The notes below the pieces were generated by a model. That model was not told the DNA's origin and did no database searches. It saw only the letters and a program-made list of their open reading frames with translations. The position numbers and the translations under genes are program-made. Below are positions 1 through 6,324 of a stretch of DNA of 14,212 nt, piece after piece (within the stretch, counting starts at the first letter, position 1; every line of letters starts with the position of its first letter). Origin of the DNA: DASQGA01 sp035535315 (lineage in GTDB: Bacteria > Actinomycetota > Thermoleophilia > Gaiellales > Gaiellaceae); assembly GCA_035535315.1 (NCBI GenBank), contig DATLQD010000027.1, positions 1-14,212 on the forward strand, given 5' to 3'.

Positions 1-1
1 G

Positions 2-1507
2 GCGCACTACCTTCTCTACGGCGAGACCGGGAGCGGGAAGACGGAGGTCTACCTGAGGGCCTGCGAGGCCGCCCTCGAACTGGGGCAGAGCGCGATCGTG
101 CTCGTCCCCGAGATCGCCCTCACTCCGCAGGCATTCGGCCGCTTCCGGGCGCGCTTTGGCGATCGCGTGGCCGTCCTGCACTCGTCTCTGACCGAGGCGG
201 AGCGGCGTGACGAGCGCGAGCGGATCGCAGCCGGGGAGGCGCGAGTAGTAGTCGGGGCCCGGTCGGCGATCTTCGCCCCGGTAGAGCGCCTCGGGCTGAT
301 CGTCGTTGACGAGGAACAGGACTCGTCCTACAAGCAGGAGTCTGACCCTCGCTACGACGCGCGCACGGTCGCCGCGAAACGCGGTGCGCTCGAGAACGCG
401 GTCGTCCTCTACGGGACGGCGACTCCTCGCCCCGAGAGCTGGGAGCGCCTCGAGCGGCTCGAGCTGGGGAAGCGCCTCGTTGGCTCGCTCCCGCCGGTCA
501 AGGTCGTCGACCTGCGGCGCGAGGCGGGGTACCCGCTCTCGGCGCCGCTCCTCGCGGAGCTCGGCCTTCTCTCGGACAGCGGCGGCAAAGCCGTGCTCCT
601 CCTGAACCGCCGTGGCGTGGCACCTGCGATCCACTGTCGTGCCTGCGGCCAGACCTTCCGCTGCGACCAGTGTGACGTCGCCCTCACCCTCCACGGCGAC
701 GGACGGCTCCACTGCCACCACTGCGGGTTCACGGCTGACGCGCCGGACCGCTGCCCGGTCTGCGGCTCGACCGAGCTGGCCCGTCTCGGGGCCGGTACCG
801 AGCACCTGGAAGCAGAGCTGGCCGAGCGGTTTCCGGAGCTCGAACTGATTCGCCTGGACGCGGACACGGTCTCCGATCCGGTGCTTCTCCGCGACGAGCT
901 GGCCCGCTTCGCGGCGACGGATCGCTCCGTCCTTCTCGGCACGCAAATGGTGGCGAAGGGCCACCATTTCGCCGGCGTCTCGCTTGCGGCCGTCGTGGAC
1001 GCCGACACAGGGCTCGGAATGCCGGACTTCCGCGCTGAGGAGCGGACGTTCCAACTCGTTACACAGCTCGCCGGGCGGAGCGGGAGGGACGCACCGGGGC
1101 GAGTGCTCGTACAGACCTACCAGCCGGATGCTCACCCGATCGCCCTTGCGGCCCGGCATGGTGTCGAGGAGTTCCTCGTCGGCGAGCTGGCTCGCAGGCG
1201 CGAGCTCGGCTACCCGCCATTCCGCCAGCTCGTCCGGATCGTCGTGTCGGGCCCGGACCCGGCCGGGCCGCGGGCCGTCCTCGACCAGCTTCGGTCGGGG
1301 CTCGAAGGGCTTCCGGATACGGACCTGCTCGGGCCCGCGACTCTGCTGCGGCTGAGGGGTCGGCACCGTGCGCAGCTTCTCGTGAAGACGGGCGCCCCGC
1401 GACCCGTCGCGAGCCGCGCGGGCCGGCTTTTGAACGCCGCCGCGGTCGCCATGCGGAGAGATAGCCTCGCCGCCGTAGTCGACGTTGACCCGCAGAGCTC
1501 GTCGTGA
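2..1507 (+). CDS. priA: Primosomal replication-restart helicase PriA, 3' part (N-terminus outside window)
   Basis: PriA is a superfamily 2 3'-5' DNA helicase that reloads the replisome at stalled forks. The frame is open from base 2, giving 501 residues; the usual family length is about 650-730, so the N-terminal DNA-binding part lies upstream. In order: Walker A GETGSGKTE just after the window edge, a DEEQ box in VVDEEQDSSYKQ, YGTATP, the helicase-lobe strand LLLNRRG, a zinc region with four CxxC pairs (CRAC, CDQC, CHHC, CPVC), then GTQMVAKGH, DADTGLGMPDF and LAGRSGR. These last three are diagnostic PriA blocks. The usual fourth residue of the DEEH box is Gln here. Many actinobacterial PriA proteins have lost the ATPase motifs, but this one keeps Walker A and the helicase motifs I can see. 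The TGA stop overlaps the next GTG start (GTGA). The family call is very secure. Confidence 0.96.
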   Translation, partial: AHYLLYGETGSGKTEVYLRACEAALELGQSAIVLVPEIALTPQAFGRFRARFGDRVAVLHSSLTEAERRDERERIAAGEARVVVGARSAIFAPVERLGLIVVDEEQDSSYKQESDPRYDARTVAAKRGALENAVVLYGTATPRPESWERLERLELGKRLVGSLPPVKVVDLRREAGYPLSAPLLAELGLLSDSGGKAVLLLNRRGVAPAIHCRACGQTFRCDQCDVALTLHGDGRLHCHHCGFTADAPDRCPVCGSTELARLGAGTEHLEAELAERFPELELIRLDADTVSDPVLLRDELARFAATDRSVLLGTQMVAKGHHFAGVSLAAVVDADTGLGMPDFRAEERTFQLVTQLAGRSGRDAPGRVLVQTYQPDAHPIALAARHGVEEFLVGELARRRELGYPPFRQLVRIVVSGPDPAGPRAVLDQLRSGLEGLPDTDLLGPATLLRLRGRHRAQLLVKTGAPRPVASRAGRLLNAAAVAMRRDSLAAVVDVDPQSSS

Positions 1508-1929
1508 GGAGCGTCGCGGCCGCGCTGGCGCTCACCGTGGCTCTCGGCGGCTGCGCCGGGGCCGGGACCGCTTCGCCCGAGGAGGTCGTGCGGAGCTGGT
1601 CCGAGGCGTTGAACGCCGACGACAACGACGGCGCCGCCGACCTCTTCGCCGGCGGAGCGGAGGTCGTCCAGGCCGGCATGTCGTACCGCCTCTCCCGGCA
1701 CGACGACGCCGTCCGCTGGAACGCCGCCTTGCCGTGCGACGGGAAGATCGTCGAGCTCGAGGTCGACGAGGACGAGGTAACCGCGGTTTTTGTCCTCTCC
1801 GACAGCAACACGACACCCTGTGACGCGCCAGGTGCGAAGGTGACGGCCATCTTCACGGTGCGAGACGGCAAGATCGTCCGGTGGGAGCAGCCGGGCGCCG
1901 GAGCTCCCGCCCCAGGCGACGTCGTCTAA
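1504..1929 (+). CDS. Predicted small lipoprotein with NTF2/SnoaL-like fold
   Basis: This 141-residue protein has no name that I recognise. The N-terminus reads as a lipoprotein signal peptide: Arg2, a hydrophobic Ala/Leu/Val stretch (residues 4-14) and a lipobox LGGC with Cys17. That predicts export and lipid anchoring on the outer face of the membrane. After a short Gly/Ala/Thr/Ser linker the mature part begins PEEVVRSWSEALNADD and contains DLFAGGAEV and a late strand AIFTVRDGKIVRWEQ. This helix-then-sheet pattern is typical of SnoaL-like/NTF2-like domains, usually about 110 residues; the fold call is inference from sequence style. The tail is rich in Pro, Gly and Ala. The GTG start overlaps the priA stop by 4 bases, suggesting translational coupling, and def starts 11 bases after the stop. 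Its role beside priA and def is unknown. Confidence 0.75.
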   Translation: MRSVAAALALTVALGGCAGAGTASPEEVVRSWSEALNADDNDGAADLFAGGAEVVQAGMSYRLSRHDDAVRWNAALPCDGKIVELEVDEDEVTAVFVLSDSNTTPCDAPGAKVTAIFTVRDGKIVRWEQPGAGAPAPGDVV

Positions 1930-1932
1930 CCT
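1927..1932 (+). promoter_or_regulatory. Candidate -10 box before def
   Basis: TAACCT fits the actinobacterial -10 pattern TANNNT and ends 8 bases before the def GTG. No Shine-Dalgarno sequence is visible before that start. Its TAA is also the stop codon of the lipoprotein gene, so part of the match is forced. No -35 box is recognisable. Confidence 0.3.
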
Positions 1933-1940
1933 GACCGGCC

Positions 1941-2525
1941 GTGAGCGAGGTCGAAGGACAGGTCCGGGACGAGCAGTTGGATCCGGAGCGCGAGGCGCGG
2001 CGGCTGCAGGCGCTCGCGCAGGTGCGCCAGTATCCGGACCCGGTGCTCCGGATGCGCGCGAACGAGATCGAGGAGACTGATGATTCCCTCACCGACCTCG
2101 CGGAGCGGATGGGAAGGCTCATGCAAGAGGCGCGCGGAGTAGGCCTCGCAGCGCCCCAGGTGGGCATCCTCCGCCGCTTCCTCGTCTACCAGTCGGCTGA
2201 CGAAGCACCGGTGCAGGCTCTGGTGAATCCCGTGATCGTCGAATCATCTGACGTGACCGAGATCGGCCCGGAGGGATGCTTGTCGCTCGGCGCCGCGTCG
2301 GTCGTCGTCGACGTAGAGCGCCCGGACTCCGTCGTCGTCGAAGCCAGGACGCCGGTGGGGGAAGACATCCGAATCGAGGCGGAAGGGCTCGAGGCTCGGG
2401 TCCTCCAGCACGAGATCGACCATCTGGACGGCGTGCTGATCCTCGACAAGACGACGCCCGAGCAGCGTCGCGAGGCGCTCGGAAAGCTCCGGCCGCAGCC
2501 GCTCCTCGGCACTCTGGAAGTGTGA
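1941..2525 (+). CDS. def: Peptide deformylase
   Basis: This Fe/Zn-dependent cytosolic enzyme removes the formyl group from the N-terminal methionine of new proteins. All three family motifs are intact in 194 residues: motif I GVGLAAPQVG (66-75), motif II EGCLS (111-115, Cys113 metal ligand) and motif III HEIDH (157-161, two His ligands and the catalytic Glu158). The family core normally begins near the element VRQYPDPVLR, which here starts at residue 28, so there is a charged N-terminal extension (EVEGQVRDEQLDPEREARRL). No better start codon is evident between the GTG at 1941 and the core, though a shorter form cannot be excluded. Its last codons overlap the fmt start by 4 bases (GTGA). It works with fmt: Fmt adds the formyl group to initiator tRNA and Def removes it after initiation. 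Confidence 0.96.
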   Translation: MSEVEGQVRDEQLDPEREARRLQALAQVRQYPDPVLRMRANEIEETDDSLTDLAERMGRLMQEARGVGLAAPQVGILRRFLVYQSADEAPVQALVNPVIVESSDVTEIGPEGCLSLGAASVVVDVERPDSVVVEARTPVGEDIRIEAEGLEARVLQHEIDHLDGVLILDKTTPEQRREALGKLRPQPLLGTLEV

Positions 2526-3310
2526 AGTTCGCGGTCGCGGCGACGGCGCCCTTCGGCGCCGCCGTGCTCGAAGGCCTGGCGGCCAGGCACGACGTCGAGC
2601 TCCTGCTGACGCGACCGGACCGGCCGAAAGGCCGCGGCCGCCGCGAAGGGCCGCCGCCCGCAAAGGAGGCCGCGGAGCGCCTCGGAATCCCTGTCGAGCA
2701 GCCGGAGCGGCTCGAGTCTGTGCCGGGGAAGGCGGACACGATCGTGGTCGTCGCGTACGGCCTCCTGATCCCAGAGTCGCTCCTCGCTGAACGCCTCTGG
2801 CTGAACGTCCATCCCTCGCTTCTTCCGCGCTGGCGGGGCGCCGCACCTGTCGAGAGGGCGCTCATGGCCGGCGATCAGGAGACGGGCGTCACCGTCCACA
2901 GGACGACCGCGGAGCTCGACGCCGGCCCGATCGCCGCACAGCGGAGCTTCCGGATCGGCCCGGAGGACGACGCAGGCGCGGTCTACGCGCGGTCGTCTGC
3001 GCTCGCGGTCGACCTCCTGGACGAGGTGCTGCCGGATGCGTTGTTCGTCCCGCAGCCGGAGGAGGGCGTCACGTATGCGGAGAAGATCCGCCCCGAAGAC
3101 CGCGAGCTCGACTGGTCGCGCCCGCCGCAGGAGGTGTACGACCGGATCCGTGCGCTCTCGCCGCACATCGGGGCGCGTGGGGTGCTTCACGGCCGCCGGA
3201 TGACCATCTGGCGCGCCCAGCTGGTCGAAGGGAAGGTCGTGCCGGTCGAGGTGCAGCCCGACGGCCGCCGGCGGATGACATACGAGGAGTTTCTGCGCGG
3301 GCTCCGATGA
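2522..3310 (+). CDS. fmt: Methionyl-tRNA formyltransferase, compact form
   Basis: Fmt transfers a formyl group from 10-formyltetrahydrofolate to Met-tRNA(fMet). The start chosen is GTG 2522 in the GTGA overlap with def: it gives MKFAVAATAPFG, aligning with the family start MRIVFxGTPxF. An upstream in-frame start lies inside def and is not credible. Recognisable elements: TRPDRPKGRGR (30-40), VVAYGLLIP, LNVHPSLLPRWRGAAP (94-109) with catalytic Asn95 and His97, GDQETGVTVH, and ELDAGP with catalytic Asp133. The C-terminal tRNA-binding domain is present (YAEKIRPEDRELDW, then VEVQPDGRRRMTYEEFLRG). At 262 residues it is about 50 shorter than the usual ~310. Much of the deficit is in the C-terminal domain, which runs from MTIWRAQ almost directly to the final VEVQPDGRRRM block. 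The gene ends in an ATGA overlap with rsmB. Confidence 0.94.
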   Translation: MKFAVAATAPFGAAVLEGLAARHDVELLLTRPDRPKGRGRREGPPPAKEAAERLGIPVEQPERLESVPGKADTIVVVAYGLLIPESLLAERLWLNVHPSLLPRWRGAAPVERALMAGDQETGVTVHRTTAELDAGPIAAQRSFRIGPEDDAGAVYARSSALAVDLLDEVLPDALFVPQPEEGVTYAEKIRPEDRELDWSRPPQEVYDRIRALSPHIGARGVLHGRRMTIWRAQLVEGKVVPVEVQPDGRRRMTYEEFLRGLR

Positions 3311-4497
3311 CGGCTCGCCAAGCCGCCTACGAGGTCGTTCGGCGCGTCTTCGAAGACGACGCCTACGCGGACCGCGTCTTCCGCGCGGCTGCAGAGGGGC
3401 TCGATGATCGCGATCGGGCTTTCGCGATGCAACTCGCCTACGGGACCGTGCAGCACGTCCGGACCATCGACCACGCGATCGAGACGCTGGGCAAGCGTCC
3501 AGTCCGGAAGCTCGACCCGGCCGTCCGCGCTGCCCTGCGGCTCGGCGCCTACCAGCTCGCGTTCATGGACGCGGTACCGGTGCACGCGGCTGTGAACGAG
3601 TCCGTGGAGCTCGTCCGGCGTGCCCAGCTCGAGCGGGCGGTTCCGTTCACGAATGCGGTCATGCGCAGGCTCTCGGACGGGTTGGGAGGCCTCCTCGCCG
3701 GCCTCGGCGAGGCGACCCCCGCAGAGGCGGCGCTGCGCCACTCCTATCCCGACTGGGTCGCGGAGACATGGTGGCGGGAGTGGGGGGCGGAGGAAGCGGT
3801 CGGCCTCATGCGGGCCCAGAACGAGCCGCAGGAGACTGCCGTCCGAACGCGCGACGGCGCCCGTGTCGTTGACCGGATCCCCGAAGGCTGGCTCAGGACG
3901 GGCTACGCGTGGCCCCAGAGCCGTGGCTCGCAGCTAGCAGGAAGCGCTGTCGGCGCCGAGCCGGGTGACCGCGTCCTCGACCTTTGTGCGGCCCCCGGAG
4001 GAAAGACCGCCCAGCTTGCGGAGGTCGCGGGCGAGGTGGTCGCCGTCGAGAAGCACCGCGGCCGGGCTCACGAGCTCGCGCAGAACGTCGAACGGCTCGG
4101 CGCGCGCAACGTCCGGGTGGTGCACGCGGATGCGCTCGATCTCCCCGACGATCTCGGTGCCTTCGACCGCGTCCTTGTCGACGCGCCCTGCTCCGGGCTC
4201 GGCGTGCTCGCCTCGCGTCCAGACCTGCGCTGGCGTGCGACGCCGCTCCCGGAGCTCCAGCTCGAGCTGATGCGTGCGGCGGTTCCGCTCGTGCGGCCGG
4301 GCGGCACGCTCACATATTCGGTTTGCACGATTCACGGGGCGGAGAACGGGGCGATCGTCGATGCGCTCGGGCTCTCCTTCGACGACCTGGGCGCGGAATG
4401 GCCCGACTTCCGCCACCCGCGGCGCCCCGAGTTCCTGCTGACGCTGCCGCACCGCCACGGGACCTCGGGGTTCTTCGTCGCCCGCCTGCGAACGTAG
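3307..4497 (+). CDS. rsmB: 16S rRNA (cytosine-967 C5) methyltransferase RsmB (Sun/Fmu)
   Basis: This SAM-dependent enzyme methylates a cytosine of 16S rRNA. The 396 residues show the expected order: an N-terminal NusB-like RNA-binding domain (ARQAAYEVVRRVFEDDAYAD through about residue 140), then a Rossmann methyltransferase. Motif I is VLDLCAAPGGKT (223-234). Motif IV DAPCSG carries Cys295, which releases the product, and motif VI YSVCTIHGAEN carries the catalytic nucleophile Cys340. Both cysteines of the m5C RNA methyltransferase family are therefore present, and activity is expected. Length is slightly below the usual ~430-450. The ATG overlaps the fmt stop (ATGA), so translation is probably coupled. 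rpe follows after 9 bases. The same fmt-rsmB-rpe order occurs in mycobacteria. Confidence 0.95.
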   Translation: MTARQAAYEVVRRVFEDDAYADRVFRAAAEGLDDRDRAFAMQLAYGTVQHVRTIDHAIETLGKRPVRKLDPAVRAALRLGAYQLAFMDAVPVHAAVNESVELVRRAQLERAVPFTNAVMRRLSDGLGGLLAGLGEATPAEAALRHSYPDWVAETWWREWGAEEAVGLMRAQNEPQETAVRTRDGARVVDRIPEGWLRTGYAWPQSRGSQLAGSAVGAEPGDRVLDLCAAPGGKTAQLAEVAGEVVAVEKHRGRAHELAQNVERLGARNVRVVHADALDLPDDLGAFDRVLVDAPCSGLGVLASRPDLRWRATPLPELQLELMRAAVPLVRPGGTLTYSVCTIHGAENGAIVDALGLSFDDLGAEWPDFRHPRRPEFLLTLPHRHGTSGFFVARLRT

Positions 4498-4500
4498 GAT
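4495..4500 (+). promoter_or_regulatory. Candidate -10 box (or weak SD) before rpe
   Basis: TAGGAT matches TANNNT and ends 6 bases before the rpe GTG. The same bases contain AGGA seven bases from the start, so they could equally act as a ribosome binding site. TAG is also the rsmB stop codon. Confidence 0.25.
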
Positions 4501-4506
4501 CGACTC

Positions 4507-5184
4507 GTGGCCTGGCGTGAGTGGGTGCAGGACTTCGAGATCGAGCCGTCGATCTATGCCGCGAACTTCGCCGCGCTCGGAGCAGACCTGGAGGGGGCTC
4601 TCGACGCGGGCGCGCGCATCCTCCATTTCGACGTCGGTGACGGTCACTTCGTCGAGCCGATCACAATCGGACCGATCGTCCTCGAGTCGATCGCCCCGCT
4701 CGTGCACGCGCGCGGCGCCGTGCTCGACTGCCACCTGATGGTGGACAATCCCGAGCACCATTTCCCACAGATCGCGAAGGCCGGCGGAGACAGCGTCACG
4801 TTCCACCACGAGGTCGTCGCCGATGTCGCCGTGACGGCGGCAAAGGCCCGGGAGCTCGGGCTCGGAGCAGGGCTCGCGTTCAACCCGGAGTCCGAGGTCG
4901 CGGATGTCGTGCCGCGCGTCGAGGGCGTCGACCTCGTCCTCTGCATGAGCATTCACCCGGGCTACTCCGGGCAGGCGTTCATGCCCGAGGCCCTCGATCG
5001 GATCCGGGAGCTTCGGGCGGCGCTCGCGGACGATGTCTACGTTCAGGTCGACGGTGGCATCAAGGCGGAGAACATCCGGGCGGCGCGCAAAGCGGGGGCC
5101 GAGCTCCTGGTCGCCGGAAGCGCGGTCTTCGACGGCGTCGACCCGGGCGCGGCCTACCGCCGCTTAGTCGAAGCAGTCGCGTGA
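4507..5184 (+). CDS. rpe: Ribulose-phosphate 3-epimerase
   Basis: Rpe interconverts ribulose 5-phosphate and xylulose 5-phosphate in the pentose phosphate pathway. It is a 225-residue TIM barrel, about the normal length. Visible elements: PSIYAANFAALG (14-25), HFDVGDGHFVEPITIGP (40-56), DCHLMVDNPEHH (74-85), MSIHPGYSGQAFMPEAL and VQVDGGIKAENI. The metal/catalytic set is complete: His40, Asp42, His76 and Asp182. The first active-site loop departs from the usual DVMDGHFVPN: Met is Gly and PN is EP. The phosphate-side loop is HPGYSGQ rather than the usual NPGFGGQ. The first ~12 residues precede the normal family start. The GTG lies 9 bases after rsmB. Its substrate ribulose 5-phosphate is also used by RibBA downstream, so placement next to the riboflavin genes makes metabolic sense. 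Confidence 0.93.
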   Translation: MAWREWVQDFEIEPSIYAANFAALGADLEGALDAGARILHFDVGDGHFVEPITIGPIVLESIAPLVHARGAVLDCHLMVDNPEHHFPQIAKAGGDSVTFHHEVVADVAVTAAKARELGLGAGLAFNPESEVADVVPRVEGVDLVLCMSIHPGYSGQAFMPEALDRIRELRAALADDVYVQVDGGIKAENIRAARKAGAELLVAGSAVFDGVDPGAAYRRLVEAVA

Positions 5185-5320
5185 CAGTCTCTCGCCTCCG
5201 GCTGGCTCCCGCGGGGGAAACCATGTTTCCCGCGCGACCCCCCTTCTTACAGTCCAACGTGGAGGAACCGCCCGGTTCCCCCACACCCCCTCCACACGCT
5301 CACAGGCCAAAGGGCGGCCT
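5185..5320 (+). promoter_or_regulatory. ribD leader with three hairpins, no FMN riboswitch
   Basis: This is the only gap over 70 bases in the window. Three foldable segments lie in series: 5210-5236, 5259-5284 (GTGG-A-GGAACC / GGTTCC-C-CCAC, 4-base loop GCCC, one A-C mismatch), and AGGCC 5304-5308 with GGCCT 5316-5320. The last puts the SD-like AAAGGG (5309-5314) in its loop and ends on the base before the ribD ATG. The conserved blocks of the FMN (RFN) riboswitch are not recognisable. Leader regulation is inferred from structure only. Confidence 0.45.
5210..5236 (+). terminator. Possible terminator or attenuator after rpe
   Basis: The arms CGCGGGGGAAAC (5210-5221) and GTTTCCCGCGCG (5225-5236) pair over 12 positions with one G-G mismatch around a 3-base CAT loop. 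What follows is ACCCCCCTTCTT, not a clean T-tract, so classical rho-independent termination is uncertain. It lies 25 bases after the rpe stop. Confidence 0.35.
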
Positions 5321-6304
5321 ATGAGCGTCCCGCTCGAGAGGGCGCTCGAGCTGGCCGAGCGGGGCCGCGGCACGACCCGGCCGAATCCGATGGTCGGGGC
5401 CGTCGTCGTGCGCGACGGCGAGGTGGTCGGCGAGGGCTGGCACGAGCGGCCCGGCGAGCCCCACGCGGAGGCGATGGCCCTCGCGGCTGCCGGGGAGCGT
5501 GCCCGCGGCGCGACGCTCTACGTGACGCTCGAACCGTGCGCGCACCTGGGGCGGACGCCGCCTTGCGCCGATGCGGTCGTCGCCGCGGGGATCTCACATG
5601 TGGTGGCTGCCATAGGCGATCCGGATCCGCGGACGAACGGCCAGGGCTTCGAGCGGCTTCGAGCGGCCGGCATCGAGGTGGAAATCGCCGAGGGCGACTT
5701 CGCCAGACAGGCGCGCCGCCAGAACGAGGTCTTCCTGACCTGGGCCACCAAGGGGCGCCCGTTCGTCACCTACAAGGCGGCGATGACTCTGGACGGGAGG
5801 CTGGCTGCGGCAGGAGGCGATGCACGCTGGGTGTCCGGCGAGGAGAGCCGCCGCCGCGTCCACGAGCTGCGCGCGGCCTCTGACGCGGTTGCGGTCGGGA
5901 TGGGCACGGCCCGCGCGGACGAGCCGCGCCTCGACGCCCGCGGGGTCGGCGCGGTCCGGCAGCCCCGCAGGCTGGTCTTCGGCCAGGGTCCGCTGCCGGA
6001 CGGGTCTGACCTCGAGCTGGTCTCCGGCCCGCTGGACGAGGAGTTGGCCCGTCTGGCGGGGGAGGAGGTCCAGTCCCTGCTCCTCGAGGGCGGTCCGACC
6101 CTCGCCGGCGCCTTCCTGCGGGCGGGGCTGATCGACAAGCTGCTCCTTTTCGTTGCCCCGAAGCTCGTCGGTGGAGACGATGCGCCCCCGCTCTTCGCGG
6201 GCCCCGGCGCCCGTTCCCTGGCGGAGTCGGTCCCGGTCGGAGAGCTCGAGGTGGAGCAGCTCGGGGACGATCTTTTGCTCACCGCGTATCTCAACGAGCC
6301 CTGA
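5321..6304 (+). CDS. ribD: Bifunctional pyrimidine deaminase/reductase of riboflavin synthesis
   Basis: RibD carries out two consecutive steps: Zn-dependent deamination of the GTP-derived pyrimidine, then NADPH-dependent reduction of its ribosyl side chain. In the N-terminal deaminase (about 1-145), TRPNPMVGAVVV is followed by the zinc site His48-Ala-Glu50 and PCAHLGRTPPC with Cys73 and Cys82. The C-terminal reductase (about 150-327) begins FVTYKAAMTLDGRLA and contains WVSGEESRRRVHELRAASDAV, VGMGTARADEPRLDARG, LLLEGGPTLAGAFL and APKLVGGDDAPPL. Length 327 is within the usual range. The ATG has a modest SD (AAAGGG, 7 bases upstream) that could be hidden in a hairpin loop. It heads the riboflavin block, but its usual neighbour ribE is 3.4 kb downstream, separated by the cyclase/ATPase gene. 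Confidence 0.96.
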   Translation: MSVPLERALELAERGRGTTRPNPMVGAVVVRDGEVVGEGWHERPGEPHAEAMALAAAGERARGATLYVTLEPCAHLGRTPPCADAVVAAGISHVVAAIGDPDPRTNGQGFERLRAAGIEVEIAEGDFARQARRQNEVFLTWATKGRPFVTYKAAMTLDGRLAAAGGDARWVSGEESRRRVHELRAASDAVAVGMGTARADEPRLDARGVGAVRQPRRLVFGQGPLPDGSDLELVSGPLDEELARLAGEEVQSLLLEGGPTLAGAFLRAGLIDKLLLFVAPKLVGGDDAPPLFAGPGARSLAESVPVGELEVEQLGDDLLLTAYLNEP

Positions 6305-6312
6305 GCCAGCCG

Positions 6313-6318
6313 TAAGCT
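6313..6318 (+). promoter_or_regulatory. Candidate -10 box before the cyclase/ATPase gene
   Basis: TAAGCT matches TANNNT and ends 6 bases before the ATG. The 20-base gap contains no SD-like purine run, which suits a leaderless transcript. No -35 box is recognisable. Confidence 0.35.
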
Positions 6319-6324
6319 CTATCC

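Noticed and set aside
5185..5320. FMN (RFN) riboswitch upstream of ribD
   Set aside because: The segment ACAGTCCAACGTGGAGGA faintly resembles the 3' conserved block, but the GGGTGAAATTCCC-type and other core blocks are absent, so I do not call it.
5643..5662. Tandem GGCTTCGAGC direct repeat in ribD
   Set aside because: Only two 10-base copies inside a normal coding stretch; no sign of a functional repeat or frame disturbance.
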